Shown: in pieces, positions 33,991 to 45,063 of the stretch
How positions within the stretch are numbered: the stretch's first letter is position 1
Layout: every line of letters begins with the position of its first letter
NCBI GenBank assembly: GCA_021234155.1
Contig: JAJEKV010000030.1
Location: forward strand, 14,682,003 to 14,746,002
Direction of reading: 5' to 3'
Length of the DNA stretch: 64,000 bases
Source of the DNA: Isoetes taiwanensis
Taxonomy: Eukaryota > Streptophyta > Lycopodiopsida > Isoetales > Isoetaceae
Notes under the pieces: generated by a model
Seen by the model: the letters and a program-made list of their open reading frames with translations, nothing else
Database searches by the model: none
What the model was told of the DNA's origin: nothing
Translations under genes and position numbers: made by a program

Positions 33991-34105
33991 AGGAATGGCA
34001 ATCTACTTGCCATTCTTGGGATGTCAACAAGGCTCCGCGCTTCACGCGTTGCCCTGTTTCCATCCCAGGAATGGCAAGTAGATTGCCAAGTAGATTGCCA
34101 TTCCT
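33991..34105. repeat. Hairpin 2: inverted repeat of about 33 bases with an arm duplication
   Basis: The left arm (33,991-34,023) runs from AGGAATGGCAATCTACTTGC to TTGGGATG. The right arm (34,061-34,105) is its reverse complement with one mismatch and a 12-base duplication of AAGTAGATTGCC. The loop is 37 bases. Confidence 0.85.
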
Positions 34106-34301
34106 GTATACAAGAAGGGAGGGTGCCGAGAGCAAAACAAGGCCGAGAGCTAGGCACATTGGGGGAAAACATTGGGTGCTAAAGTTGAACCTTTGAAAAG
34201 ACAGCAACGGCAGTGTTAGGCTTACGTGGCGAAACGAGAAAGGGGGAAAGTCGACATAAGGATGAGGTGGCAAGGAAAATAAAAGGGAAAAAAAAGGTAC
34301 G

Positions 34302-34308
34302 TATAAAA
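34302..34308 (+). promoter_or_regulatory. Predicted TATA box of the cyclin A gene
   Basis: TATAAAA lies 422 bases upstream of the start codon and is followed by a pyrimidine-rich stretch (34,320-34,520) that would be 5' UTR. AACGG cores like that of the mitosis-specific activator element occur at about 34,205 and 33,828, but flanking bases fit the full consensus poorly. The start of transcription is not directly visible. Confidence 0.45.
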
Positions 34309-34729
34309 TGGGAGCCCGCCCTAACTCAAATTTCAAAATGGCCCTCCCCCGCCCACCCTGCCCGATCCATGCTTCCCCCTCCTCTTTCTGCTTGCCGGAC
34401 CTGCCCAAATCTTGAATCCCTGCCTATTTTTCCTCTCATCCGGCACCTTCCTTCTCCGTCGGACCTTCTACCTTGCTCTTCTGCTTCTTGGGCTCTTTTT
34501 TTTCTCCGCATTTGGTTCCCTATATCCAGTTTTGAATCAAAAACCATTTCTTCTCATCCTTATCTGTTGCTTCTAACCCAAAAGCTCCATCTTGCTTTGA
34601 TTTGCCTTTCGATCGAGAATGAACCCTGTTTTCTGATGAATGTTGAAGCAGAGTGGATCGAGGCAAGTGGGTTTTGCCTCATTTAGGTTGCAGCCCTTGT
34701 ATAAGCACGGGATTTAGTCGGATTCAGAA

Positions 34730-37264
34730 ATGGCTGGCCAGGCACAAAGAAGAACCCGTGCAAATGCGAGAAATGTTACAGCTCCAGCCGGAGCTGTAAT
34801 GCCTGCAAGGCAAACTAGGGCAGCCTTGAAGCGGGCGGCTTCAGAAGATCCGCCTGCCGCTTTAGGGGCCATCGCTGCAGCCCCTCAGGCTAAGAAGCGC
34901 CGTGCATTAGCCAATTTGACGAATCAACAAGTAAACTGTCGAAATGTTGCTTCTAAGCCCCAGGTAAGTTTCATTTTAAATTTATGCTCCGTTCTGTTTT
35001 TGGTGGTTTTATCAACTTCTAGTTCGTTCTCGTCTGTTTCTGGTGATGTCTATTGTAACAATTTTCTCAAATTTTGACTTATGTAAGTTATACATAGTTT
35101 AATCTGTAGCCAAATATGGCAGATCTCTTTTCTGTTGACTCGTATTTCTGTGTAAGTTTATATTCGAGTTTTACCGCAGGTGGCTGCAGCAAAGAAGGCT
35201 CCATTGTCTCAAGCAGCTCCGGCAGAAGCACAAGCCGAAGCCGCTACTCTATTTCCTTTGAAGCAAGAAGGATCTAAACAGGAACCTGAAAGCGTCTCAA
35301 TTTCTGTTCCATCAACTCAAGTGAAGGAAGAAATTGTTCAAAACCGACAAGGACCTTCTACTAACAAAGAAAGTTCTTCATCTCCACAAAGCAGCGATTC
35401 TTACACACACAATGACGAGAACATGCCTCCTGCCCAACCCGTTTATCCTCCAGCAACGGATTTTCCGAGCCCCGAGCCTCACAAGAAAATACGTAACTCA
35501 AAAAAAGCGCATCAAGAAGTTAAGGTTGTACAGGAAGTATCTTTAGAGGCAAAGACGCTGCAGGAAGTATCTTGTTTTGAACTTAAGGTTACCAGGAATA
35601 TGCTCGTGCCAGCAAGAGGGAGGCAAACGTTGATAAATCAAGGTACTTGAACTTCCCATATTTGACCCATCCTTCAAAGATGGTCAATCTGGCAAGTTTA
35701 AGATGTGATCTGTAATGCAGGGCCTTCTGAGGAGACTACTAGTTTGCAAACGTATACTGATATTGATAAAGGACGTGCTGATCCTCAAATGTGCAGTATA
35801 TATGCTCCTGAAATATATGAAAATCTTAGAATGGCTGAGGTGGGTTTTTCTTTGGTACCCACATCTGGTTTTGCTACTCTCTCTCTAGCCTGGTTTGAAT
35901 TTGAGCATTTGAATCTCTTCAGTTGAAGAAAAGGCAGTGTTCTGATTTCATGGGGACTGTGCAACATGATATCAACTCTCATATGAGAGGAATCCTTGTT
36001 GATTGGCTGGTTGAGGTAAGCCTCTTTTTGGTTACTGGTGCATTTCAGAAAAAAAAAATTCTGGTTTTAGTTGCTTATCTAGACGTTTATTTTGTTCTAC
36101 AGGTAGCTGAAGAATACAAGCTTGTTCCAGACACGCTTTACTTAACAGTCGCATACGTGGATAGGTTCCTATCTGCACATGTAGTAAACCGCCATCGGCT
36201 GCAGCTGCTTGGTGTTTCCTGCATGCTAATTGCCTCGTAAGTCCATTTTGTTCTTATAGATTCATCACAGTCTGGAAAATCTGGTCTTAATTTATGCCAT
36301 TCAACAGAAAATATGAAGAGATTTGTGCTCCACAAGTGGAAGATTTTTGCTATATGACAGATAACACATACCGCAGAGAAGAGGTGGCTTTAGAACCTTG
36401 TTTATTGTAGTAGAAATTCTACTGCAGTTCTAATCACTTAATAGGGCTCCTGCAGGTTCTTGATATGGAAAGGCGTGTACTGAAGCATTTGAAATTCGAG
36501 TTGTCTATCCCGACAACCAAAACATTTCTAAGGTAAAGGTCTAAAATCTCAGTTAACATTTTCATTTACTCGAGTTTGCTCATGGCTGTGGTATGTTTTC
36601 TTCCGATTCATGGCAGGCGTTTCATAAGGGCTGCACAGACTTCATATAAGGTAAAGCATCAGAAAAAACAAAACTCGTCACAATTTTCGATGAGGCATGT
36701 GCGTTGGCTAATACTATTTCTTGCTTTCAGACCCCTTCTTTGCAGCTGGAGTTTCTAGGCAACTATTTGTCAGAATTGACACTAGTTGAATATTCTTTCC
36801 TTCGTCATCTTCCTTCCAAGGTTGCTGCCTCGGCTGTTTTCTTAGCAAGGCTCACTCTTGATCCAGAATCAAATCCATGGGTAAGATAAAAAAGATTTCA
36901 GTTGAAACTGACTGTCAAATGGATGTAATTTACGTTAGCATCATATATGTGCAGACTTCTACCTTGCAACATTACACTGGCTACCACCCAACTGAATTAC
37001 AAGATTGTGTGAAGGAAATTCACAATCTACAACGTAATGTGAAAAAGTGCACCTTACCTGGGGTTCGTGAAAAATACAAGCAACACAAGGTCTGCGTTTC
37101 CTTTGTATTGCATGTAGTTAGGGATTATAACGCAGGTTGGGTTCTGAAATCCATTTCCTTGTTAAATGGTGCAGTTCAAGTGTGTAGCTTCTTTAAAACC
37201 TCCTGCAGTGTTGCCTCCAGAGTTCTTCCAAGAAGAGGCTGCAGGGTTAATCAAGTATACATGA
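34730..37264 (+). CDS. A-type cyclin (CYCA2-like), 11 exons, 534 residues
   Basis: Cell-cycle regulator that binds and activates a cyclin-dependent kinase in S to M phase. Exons: 34,730-34,963; 35,180-35,642; 35,721-35,839; 35,923-36,015; 36,103-36,236; 36,308-36,383; 36,456-36,532; 36,617-36,650; 36,731-36,880; 36,955-37,089; 37,175-37,264. All introns are GT-AG and the phases add up to 1,605 bases with the stop. Exon 1 carries a perfect destruction box, RRALANLTN (residues 57-65, RxxLxxLxN), and basic clusters. Exon 3 has [20 protein letters not shown]. Exons 4-5 hold [11 protein letters not shown] joined to VAEEYKL, the A-type cyclin-box signature. Exons 5-8 complete the N-terminal cyclin fold ([17 protein letters not shown]) and exons 9-11 the C-terminal fold ([25 protein letters not shown]). 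[10 protein letters not shown] and [12 protein letters not shown] point to CYCA2; [12 protein letters not shown] and the PPEFFQEE end recall CYCA1. Exon 2 is low in conservation, so its exact 3' part is less certain. The gene appears intact. Confidence 0.95.
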
Positions 37265-40200
37265 ATACTTGAATCAGCATAAAGTCGCGTCTCTTCATCA
37301 ACTAATGTGGCCTGTGTTAATATTACCATTACGTTTCTGAAACATAGGCTTGACTTCGAGCATTCTGATACTAGGCTGCAAAGGAAGACTTTGAATTGTG
37401 AAGACAGCAGCCAAAGATGCAGGAGTGAAGAAAGCAATCCGTTGTTCTCTAGTGACCACCATGGCATCAAGACTGCTCCACGTTACTGTAAATTTATTCT
37501 GATTCAATCTGGCAAAGCCAGAACTCTAACATGCCATGCTTTTTAAGTATATTTCCCTCTTCAAAACCTAAAAAAGATTTGTATTTTATGAACAACTTTT
37601 CGAAGTTAATCCTATTTCTTCTGGCATTTTTTTGTTTGGTTACCATCATCTTCATGCTTGGTCGTCGGTTCAAAATAATTTGAGACAAAGCTCTAAGTCT
37701 CTTTATTGCTTTTTACTTTGGAGATCAATATATAATTTATGTCCTCTAATGTTTGGAGTGGCTTTCTAGCTTTGCCCTAAAAACGTAAAACAATCTTTAA
37801 ATTGTAGCTTTAACCTATGTTGCCAGATGTGCAATGATCTGTAGATTATAACTCGTTAAGGTAGTAATAGGGGAAATAATGCTATAATGCATTAAATGCT
37901 ATAATAATGTGAGTAATAAACAAGTAAACATGCAACCAACTGCTCCACATGACACCAGTGAACCTCATGGCTAATTTGCACTACAGAGGCAGGGTTCAAA
38001 AAACTCTGCAGCCTTCACCAGATAATTTTCTGCCTATATAAAATACGCACTGGATATATTCATAACAAGATACAAATATACTAGATTTTACATTAAACTA
38101 TGTTTTTTTCTATTGGATTTTTTCCAACATCCAAAAATTTAGACCAGCAATTTCTAAAGTGGACCAGACAAACAAAGGGTTCATCCAGATATTTTTTGAA
38201 CCCTGTACAGAGGCCCCAAAGCGTTCAAAGGTTGACCTGCACTCTTGAACCTCATAAAAAATTTTAGCTGATGGTAATAAGATATCCATAAAGTCCTGTT
38301 GGCCTACAATTGCTGAAAATAAGATACAACTTCTTTCTTATTATTGTCCATCATGATGGCAACAGCATATGAGACACAAAGTGGGATGGCTAGAGATGAC
38401 ACACCTTTGCATAGCCACTCAGAAAAATGGATATCCATACTGTAACCGGTGCCATTGTGTCAAAAGACCTCCAGGCGTCGAGGAGACAAGTGGCATGGTT
38501 GACGAGGAAGCAATTCCAAGCTGCCTGAAAGGAAGAGGGGGAAACTCCTCCTGCCTTGAGGAACCTCCAACACGCATTGCATATTCTATTTTCCTTGAAG
38601 AGCTTCCTTCATGTAAGAGACTCCCAACATGTATTGGGGTTGCAGCCTTTGTCACATTCTTTTGAGCAGGAGCTACTAATCTCATTTATTCTGAAGAACT
38701 TCTAATATGTATTGGAGGTGCCTTTAAAAGTGCCAGCTGGCTAGAAAAGCTTTCCAGAGTCATCTGCCCAATATAACCTCTAGTATCATCAGACATAGAG
38801 GCACACACAGACTTTAGTCGAGGTTGCAATAAATGAGGTAGAATCTGGAACCACAAGCTGACAAGAGGAGAGAGGCGAGACAAAATTATCAAAGAAGAGA
38901 AAGGAGAGGTTGTTATAACAAAATTATCAAAGAACATCGTAATGCAAAACGAAAGATACTATATTTTATTAATATACTAGAAAATTGCCCACCGTTGGTG
39001 GGTTTTCTATGTGAGTAATACTAATGTGCTGTCTATGTGTATGGGGTACAGTCCATACGCCCTTTTGTTGAAGCCAGAGTAGCCTGCAACGTTGAAAAGG
39101 CAGTAATTCTATTACAAATACAATCCTAAGTCAGGCAATTGTCTTTTTGAAACCTTGCCTAATATTACAATCCTAGGACGCCAACTTGACTTTCTCTCTT
39201 GTTGTTACATATTCATGTCATGCAGGCACATGTTCTATCGATTCTAAAGTTGTTACCGAGAATTCTAATTCACTATGTTTGAAACTATCAATATTTTGAA
39301 TCTCATCTCCAAGCAGTAGAATTACATCATCTTGCAAATGGGATTCATAGAGACTAATGCATGTGAATATGTGTCCTTATTGAGGTATGATTTGGATGGT
39401 GAGTCCGCTTCATGCACAATTGGCATTCGGCATGTTGATTGTAAATAAGATTCAGTAGTAAGTTTGTGTACACATTTTTTAATGATGGAGTAATTGTTCT
39501 TTTATTTTGTGTTAAAACAAATAAATAAATGTGATAAGGAATTTTGACAATTCGCACAGTTTTGATTTGTTAATGCTATAAGGCTTCGATTTGTTAACGT
39601 CGTAAGGCAATTATTGGTCATTGCTATGTTGTTTTAGTTATATGTTAAGGATGGCCTAGCCACTTTAGACAAAAAAGAAAAAGGTATGGTTTGTGCCAAA
39701 GATAGATAGATAGATAGTATTTTTACGTCATGCCACATTGGCAGCGTCCATGAGGACATAAACAAACATTTTAGCAGTTTATGATGCAGATAAAAGAAGT
39801 TTCTTAACTGCAAAGTTTGAGATAGAGTGCCAGTATAGTACTCTTAATCAGCCGGCATAAAATGCCAAATTGACTTTAATATCTTAAAAGGTTCTTATAT
39901 GTATATGCAATAATTGAAATTTGAATCCCAAGACAAAATTTCCAACAATGAAATGCTCTCATAAGCATAATTTGTAGCCTGAAAAGTGGCTTGCAATGTA
40001 TATACATAAATATCACTCCTTACAAACATACAGATTAAGCAGGAGCAACTAATTCCTAGAAGTGATTTGAAGGCCACGATAGAGGTTCATGGAACAAATT
40101 GCGATTTAAAAATAGTTTATTGAATTGATAGAACTGTCTTTGTACAGTCTGTCTTAGTGTCATGCTACCTCATTGGTTTCTCTTCAGAAAAGGATATAGT

Positions 40201-40530
40201 TGTGTGGCATTTAAGTATGGTTATGGTTTCTGTTTAGAAAACGATATAATGATCTAGTATTTAAGTATTTATCAAATGGGTTAATACATTATGTTTTAAA
40301 ATAAGGAGTTAAGTTCAGCCATCTTCAAAGCAATTGCATGTGAATGGATAAAAAATATCGGACTGGCATTAAACTTCTTTTTCACGCTATATTAAACTCA
40401 GGACAGTCATATCCATTGAGTGTATCTCCATCATAAAATCCTACATGAAGCTACTCAGACAACCTAAGAAATTTCAAGGCATGTGGAGCCAAAGCAAGAA
40501 TAACAATTAGACATAGGAAATGGATGTGCC
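37265..40530. other. Downstream flank, no further gene recognised
   Basis: Starts with the probable 3' UTR of the cyclin gene. Beyond about 37,700 it is AT-rich with frames no longer than 98 codons (38,369-38,665) and no motif I recognise. A short GATA microsatellite lies at 39,701-39,717. I see no RNA gene. Confidence 0.5.
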
Positions 40531-40707
40531 CTAGAGTTTCTGTCGGAGGCTGCTTAACGTTTGTGTTCATATCTTGAGTTACAGACATTGGATTACGGTG
40601 TTTTTTGGCTCATTGGAAAGCTGATTCAGAGCTCTTTCTAAGGTGTTTGGCATCGCAGGTTTTAGGTTCCGGCTGATAGCCTTTTTGGCCCTGACAGTTT
40701 CGGCTCT

Positions 40708-42396
40708 ATGGCGTCAACTTCCAAGCTGCCTGCAAAACCTCCTGTATCCATGCTGGTGCAGGGGGCAATTTGGCATTGCATGTTAACCTCTGGCTTATCG
40801 TGAGAATGTCTTTCAAGACGGTGATTTTCCTGCATTGGCACCCTCGGCTGGTGCACTGAAGAGTACAAGTGCTTTGAATAACAGTAATGCTTCTGTGGAT
40901 GGTGCCTCGGCGCCAGCTAGTGCCAATTCTAACAAAGATCAGTCCCATCCACTTCCCTGGAGGTCCTCAACTTCTGGAGTAAATGCTAGCAGGGAGCGCT
41001 TTAGTGATTGGATCAAGAAGGATTTGTCATCAACTACGTCTGCTGTGCGCATTGCTACAACTATTGATGTGATGATTCAGGATAATAAAAGAGATCTCAG
41101 TAATCTTTTGGGTGACTTGCGAGCGAAGGAGACTCAGTTGGAGCTTCAGTTACTTCCTGTTGAAGTTTTCTATCAGCCTCAAATGTGTAAGAATACTCTT
41201 CAAGCGTCTGGGTACAATGTGGTCGAGATTGATCATGACTTACACAGGAAGTGTATTAGTAATTTGTTGTCGTTTAGTGTGGTTGGTCAATATACTGGAG
41301 CATTTCTTGACACTAAGAAGCTTGGCTATTGGTTGACTGGTCATCTTCGGAGATTAGGGTTGCCACCTTATCGTACTTTAAAAATGCTGGATAAGAAGTT
41401 CTTTTTGATCGTTTTTATGATGCTGTGGCTGTGGAGCAACTGGTGGCACGTGGTGTGGACCCAATGTGGAGTGATTATATTTTGTACCAGCCTTACTCGC
41501 TTGGATTTTCTCCTGGTACGACTCGTGCTCTTAGGATGCCATGTTGGTTTTCTATTCCTAATCTTCCTCCTGATCTCTTAGTGCCGGAGTTTCTTATCAG
41601 TATTGCTAATGGTCTGGGTGCCCATTCTATTGTTGATGGTGCTAAAATTTCTCTCTTCCTTCTGGTCGCGGTCTTCCTGACTATGTGGTGGTGAAAAGTG
41701 GTCCTATCTTTCTGAAGTATGCTTTGCAATTGCTTAATGGCCCTCAGCTTGCTGATTTATTTCCTCAACTTGCTTTATTTGCAAATTTTCGTGCTAAGAG
41801 ATCGCCTGCAATGGTCCCTCTTCCTCTATGCCTCCTACCTCTGTTGAGTCCCCTTTACCCTCTGTTGTCCCTTACGCCAATGCTACTTTTGCTACCTCTG
41901 TTGTTGCTACTACATCTGGCCGCTAAAACCACTATCCCACGGAAGATTGTGCATACTCCCCGCTTTTGAAGAGGATGCTAGGGCTAAGTTTCTGAAAGAT
42001 CCAGGGAATTGTAAGAGCGGCATGAAAATGTTCAAGAGCATCATGAAAATGCCCAAGAGGGATGGACAAATGTTAATTGGAAAAGAGCTACACGCAATAA
42101 GGTTAGTCAACATGTGTCTCATGTCATGAGCGGTCCCGATAATTTGCATGGAAGGGTGGAGCGAGAGGAGGCTCTCCCTTGCCGCCACTACCCAACAAAA
42201 TAATGGGGGTAGAGCAGAGAGGAGGCTCTCCCTCACCAAGTGCTGAACAAAACAATGGAAGGGTGGAACAGAGAGGAGGCTTTCCCTTGCCAATTTCCAG
42301 GACAGGTGGGCTGACCTTCCTTCAGAACCATGCGAGATGGACACGGTTGATCTTTGGCTCTATTGGTATGGAGGTGGAACATAATATTTTGGCCAC
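40708..42396 (+). pseudogene. LINE D ORF1 (DUF4283-like nucleic-acid-binding protein), frameshifted
   Basis: A methionine at 40,708 begins MASTSKLPAKPPVSML, then a frame change leads into the long frame 40,835-41,581. That frame has a Ser/Ala-rich N-terminus and the core LHRKCISNLLSFSVVGQYTG, then GYWLTGHLRRLGLPPYRTLK. A shift near 41,405 moves the reading to 41,425-41,694, with RALRMPCWFSIPNLPPDLLV then EFLISIANGLGAHSIVDGAK. The last segment is the (P)xWxxIxxLPxxL...IAxxLG...D pattern of DUF4283 proteins encoded by plant LINE ORF1. The C-terminal part (41,700-42,396) is proline-rich, then contains a threefold 53-base repeat. The 5' edge of the element is near 40,530 but not exact. Confidence 0.75.
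42150..42300 (+). repeat. Three tandem copies of a 53-54-base unit inside LINE D
   Basis: GGAAGGGTGGA(G/A)C...GAGAGGAGGCT recurs with starts near 42,150, 42,204 and 42,257. Each copy is followed by CTCCCT(T/C) and a CCAA(C)AAAA or GAACAAAAC stretch. Confidence 0.85.
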
Positions 42397-44640
42397 ATGA
42401 ACCTGTTGTCTTGGAATGTGAGGGGAGTGGCTTCTTCCCCAAGTAAAAGAAGCAGGTTGTCTCTTTACCTGTCTAAGTTTTCTACGACCTTTTGTTTCTT
42501 TCAAGAGCATAAATACCGTCGAGGTGATGTACATAAAGTAGCTAATGTATTTGGGCGTGACTATAATGTCTTGGTGTCTGCTGGCGATGCATCTAAAGGC
42601 TGGTGTGCTTACTTGCATGGAAGGTTTACGTGGATGTCACTTTTTACTCAAGCAGATAGGTTCTGGGCGGTGGATAATAATCAAATGGAAAGATAAGGGC
42701 CAAGAATGGGGTTTGATAAATGTATATGCTCATAATAGACCTGACGTCGGGCGTGGTGCTTTGTGGGCAACTCGAGGAGTAAAGCTCTTGACTTGGGCGT
42801 ATGTTGCATGGTTGCTTTCGTTGGTGACTTTAATATGGTCGAAGTTGGAAAGAGATAGAAGTGGTCGCGGCTCAAAGTGGTGCAAGGATTCGCGAGAGCA
42901 ATGGCTTCCATTGACATGATGGTCGAACTTATAGAGATTGATGGTGATCAGTCCTTTACGTGGTGTAATGGTTGGGCGGGGGCTGGCGAGAGCTTATACA
43001 AGGCATGATAGAGGATACTTTAATACTTGTGCAATTTGCTCGGCTGGCGGATTTTCGTTGTTCAAATCTTCCGGATAGCTCGAGGTAATGCGATCATAAT
43101 CCACAACTCCTAACTAATGATGTGGCTAATTGTCATCGACCTACGGGACCTACTTTAAGCTTAATTGCAAGTACTTGGAGGATGATGAGTTCAAACTTGG
43201 CGTGAGTCGGGCTTGGTCTTGGGCCTTCTCACCTCGTAGGGGCATGTGCAGGGTTGTCGCAACGTTGTCTCCGGCATGAAGTCATTTGCAAAAGAATATG
43301 GGAGAGTCCAGAGCTGCTGAAGCTAGAGGACTATTGACCGCATTGTACCGGGAATTAGAAGTACTCAGCCGTGGCCATACTAGTGGAGTCAGAGAAAAGG
43401 AGCTATTATCTCAGATCAAGGCTATAGAAACTGTAAAAGTTACTGAAGCCAAGGTGAAGGCAGGGTTGCAGTGGTTCAAGGACGGAGATAAATGTATCCG
43501 ATTCTTTTTTGCGGCTGCAAGAAGAAGGAAACTCGCCACTTCTATACATTCTTTGGTGTTGCCAGATGGCGCTCTTATCTCCGATCCGGTGAATCTTAAG
43601 CAGTATCTTCATCATCACTTTTCTTCATTCTTTGCACGACACCCATTGCCCTTCGGAAGGACATGCAATTGGTCGTGTTGACTAAGGTGCGTCGCATTGT
43701 TTCTGAAGAGCAGAGGTTGCTTCTTGAGTCCAATTTCGTGAAGGAGGACTTAAAAGCAGGTGTGGATTTCTTGAAAAGGGACAAATGCCCTGGTCTTGAT
43801 GGCTTTCCTATTGAATTCTTTCAGAAGTGCTGGGACTGGTTGGTGGATGACATATATGATGCCTTTTGTGAGTTTCGAGATTTAGGAGCCTTGATAAGAT
43901 TTTGAATCTGAGGTTGTATCTCTCTCATTCCAAAGAGCAAGGAACCCAAGACTATTTCTGACTGGCGACCTATTACATTGCTTTCCTCTGTGTACAAGAT
44001 CTTTGCTAAGGACATTGGCAGAAAGAGCCCAAGACATCTTGGCTGACGCTATCTCGTCAACACAATCTGGCTTTCTCCCTCGTCGTTGTATTCTCCGAAC
44101 GTGGGTCTTGCCGCATGAAGGAATATATTGGGCCCGGTTACAAGGTCATAGAGCAGTGTATCTTAAGCTTGATTTTGCTAAAGCTTACGATAGTGTTGAT
44201 TGGGGTTTCTTGGAGAAGTGTCTTCTTGCACTTGGGTTTGGGGAGTCATTCACAAGGAATGTCATGAAGCTCCATACATCAGCCAGATCTACTGTCCTTT
44301 TCCAGGGCGAGCCATCTGATATTTTTGTAGTGGGTAGAGGAATTCGGCAAGGTTGTCCCTTAGCGCCCTTGCTTTTCAAAATTGTGGCAGAAGTATTATC
44401 CCAGCTCTTCTCCGTGGCTACCCAAGGTGGCGTTATTCAAGGCCTCCCAATGGACGATGGTTCTCAAGAGGTATGTAACCAATATGCCGATGACACTATT
44501 TTGTTCCTAATTGCCGAGGTTGAGAATCTTCGTAATGCTAAGCTATTATTAGACACATTCTCCTTAGCATCAGGAGTTCTTGTAGGGTGGCAAAAATGTA
44601 CAACTTTGTGGATGTTGGACAGTCCCATCCCTCCCTGTAT
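42397..44640 (+). pseudogene. LINE D ORF2: endonuclease plus reverse transcriptase, frameshifted and truncated
   Basis: It starts MNLLSWNVRGVASSPSKRSR, the N-terminus of the AP-type endonuclease. The catalytic GDFNMVE box follows near 42,826 in another frame. A linker at 43,286-43,660 contains GLQWFKDGDKCIRFFF, which matches the W...GD.N...FF segment. RT begins near 43,740 with FLKRDKCPGLDGFPIEFFQK, then DWRPITLLSSVYKIF (43,960-44,000), STQSGFLPRRCI, VYLKLDFAKAYDSVDWGFLE (44,160-44,215), GIRQGCPLAPLLFKI (44,340-44,385) and NQYADDTILFLI (44,480-44,515). Homology stops near 44,640; zf-RVT and the 3' UTR are missing. At least five frame changes occur. Truncation lies close to the satellite array, about 350 bases away. 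Confidence 0.9.
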
Positions 44641-44990
44641 TTTGGACTATCACACACACCCCAACATTTGGTCCACGGCTGAAAACAACAGTAAAAACAA
44701 AATACGAGTTGTTTTTTTTGAAGATTTGAAAAAAACCTACACGTAGTTATATGGGGGTGTGGTTTTCCAAGGATATGCTGTAGTTTTTCTTAAGGATATG
44801 TAGTTTTTTTTTTAAAGAATGGGTGGTTTCTTAAGGAGGTGTAGTCTCTTATTTAAGGATGTGTTGTTTTCGCAGGCAATATGGTTTTTTGGAGGGATGT
44901 TTTTTTTAAGGTGTTGTTTTTTAAGGTAGTGTTTTTTTGAGGTGTGGTTTTTTAATGTTTTCTAAGAATCCCTGTATGACCAAGTTGTCC
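44641..44990 (+). repeat. T-rich degenerate repeat between LINE D and the satellite
   Basis: From 44,745 to 44,965 the sequence repeats variants of GG(A/T)(T/G)GT(A/G)GTTTTTT with AAGG spacers, an irregular short tandem repeat with no coding potential. The segment 44,641-44,744 is unassigned. Confidence 0.6.
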
Positions 44991-45063
44991 ACATGCCATT
45001 ACTGCCACAAAATGGCTGCATACAAGAGTTATATATGCTTGACACACTTCACTAGCATTTGAC

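Noticed and set aside
37265-40530. A second host gene downstream of the cyclin
   Set aside because: Frames are short, splice-consistent coding was not found and composition is AT-rich throughout.
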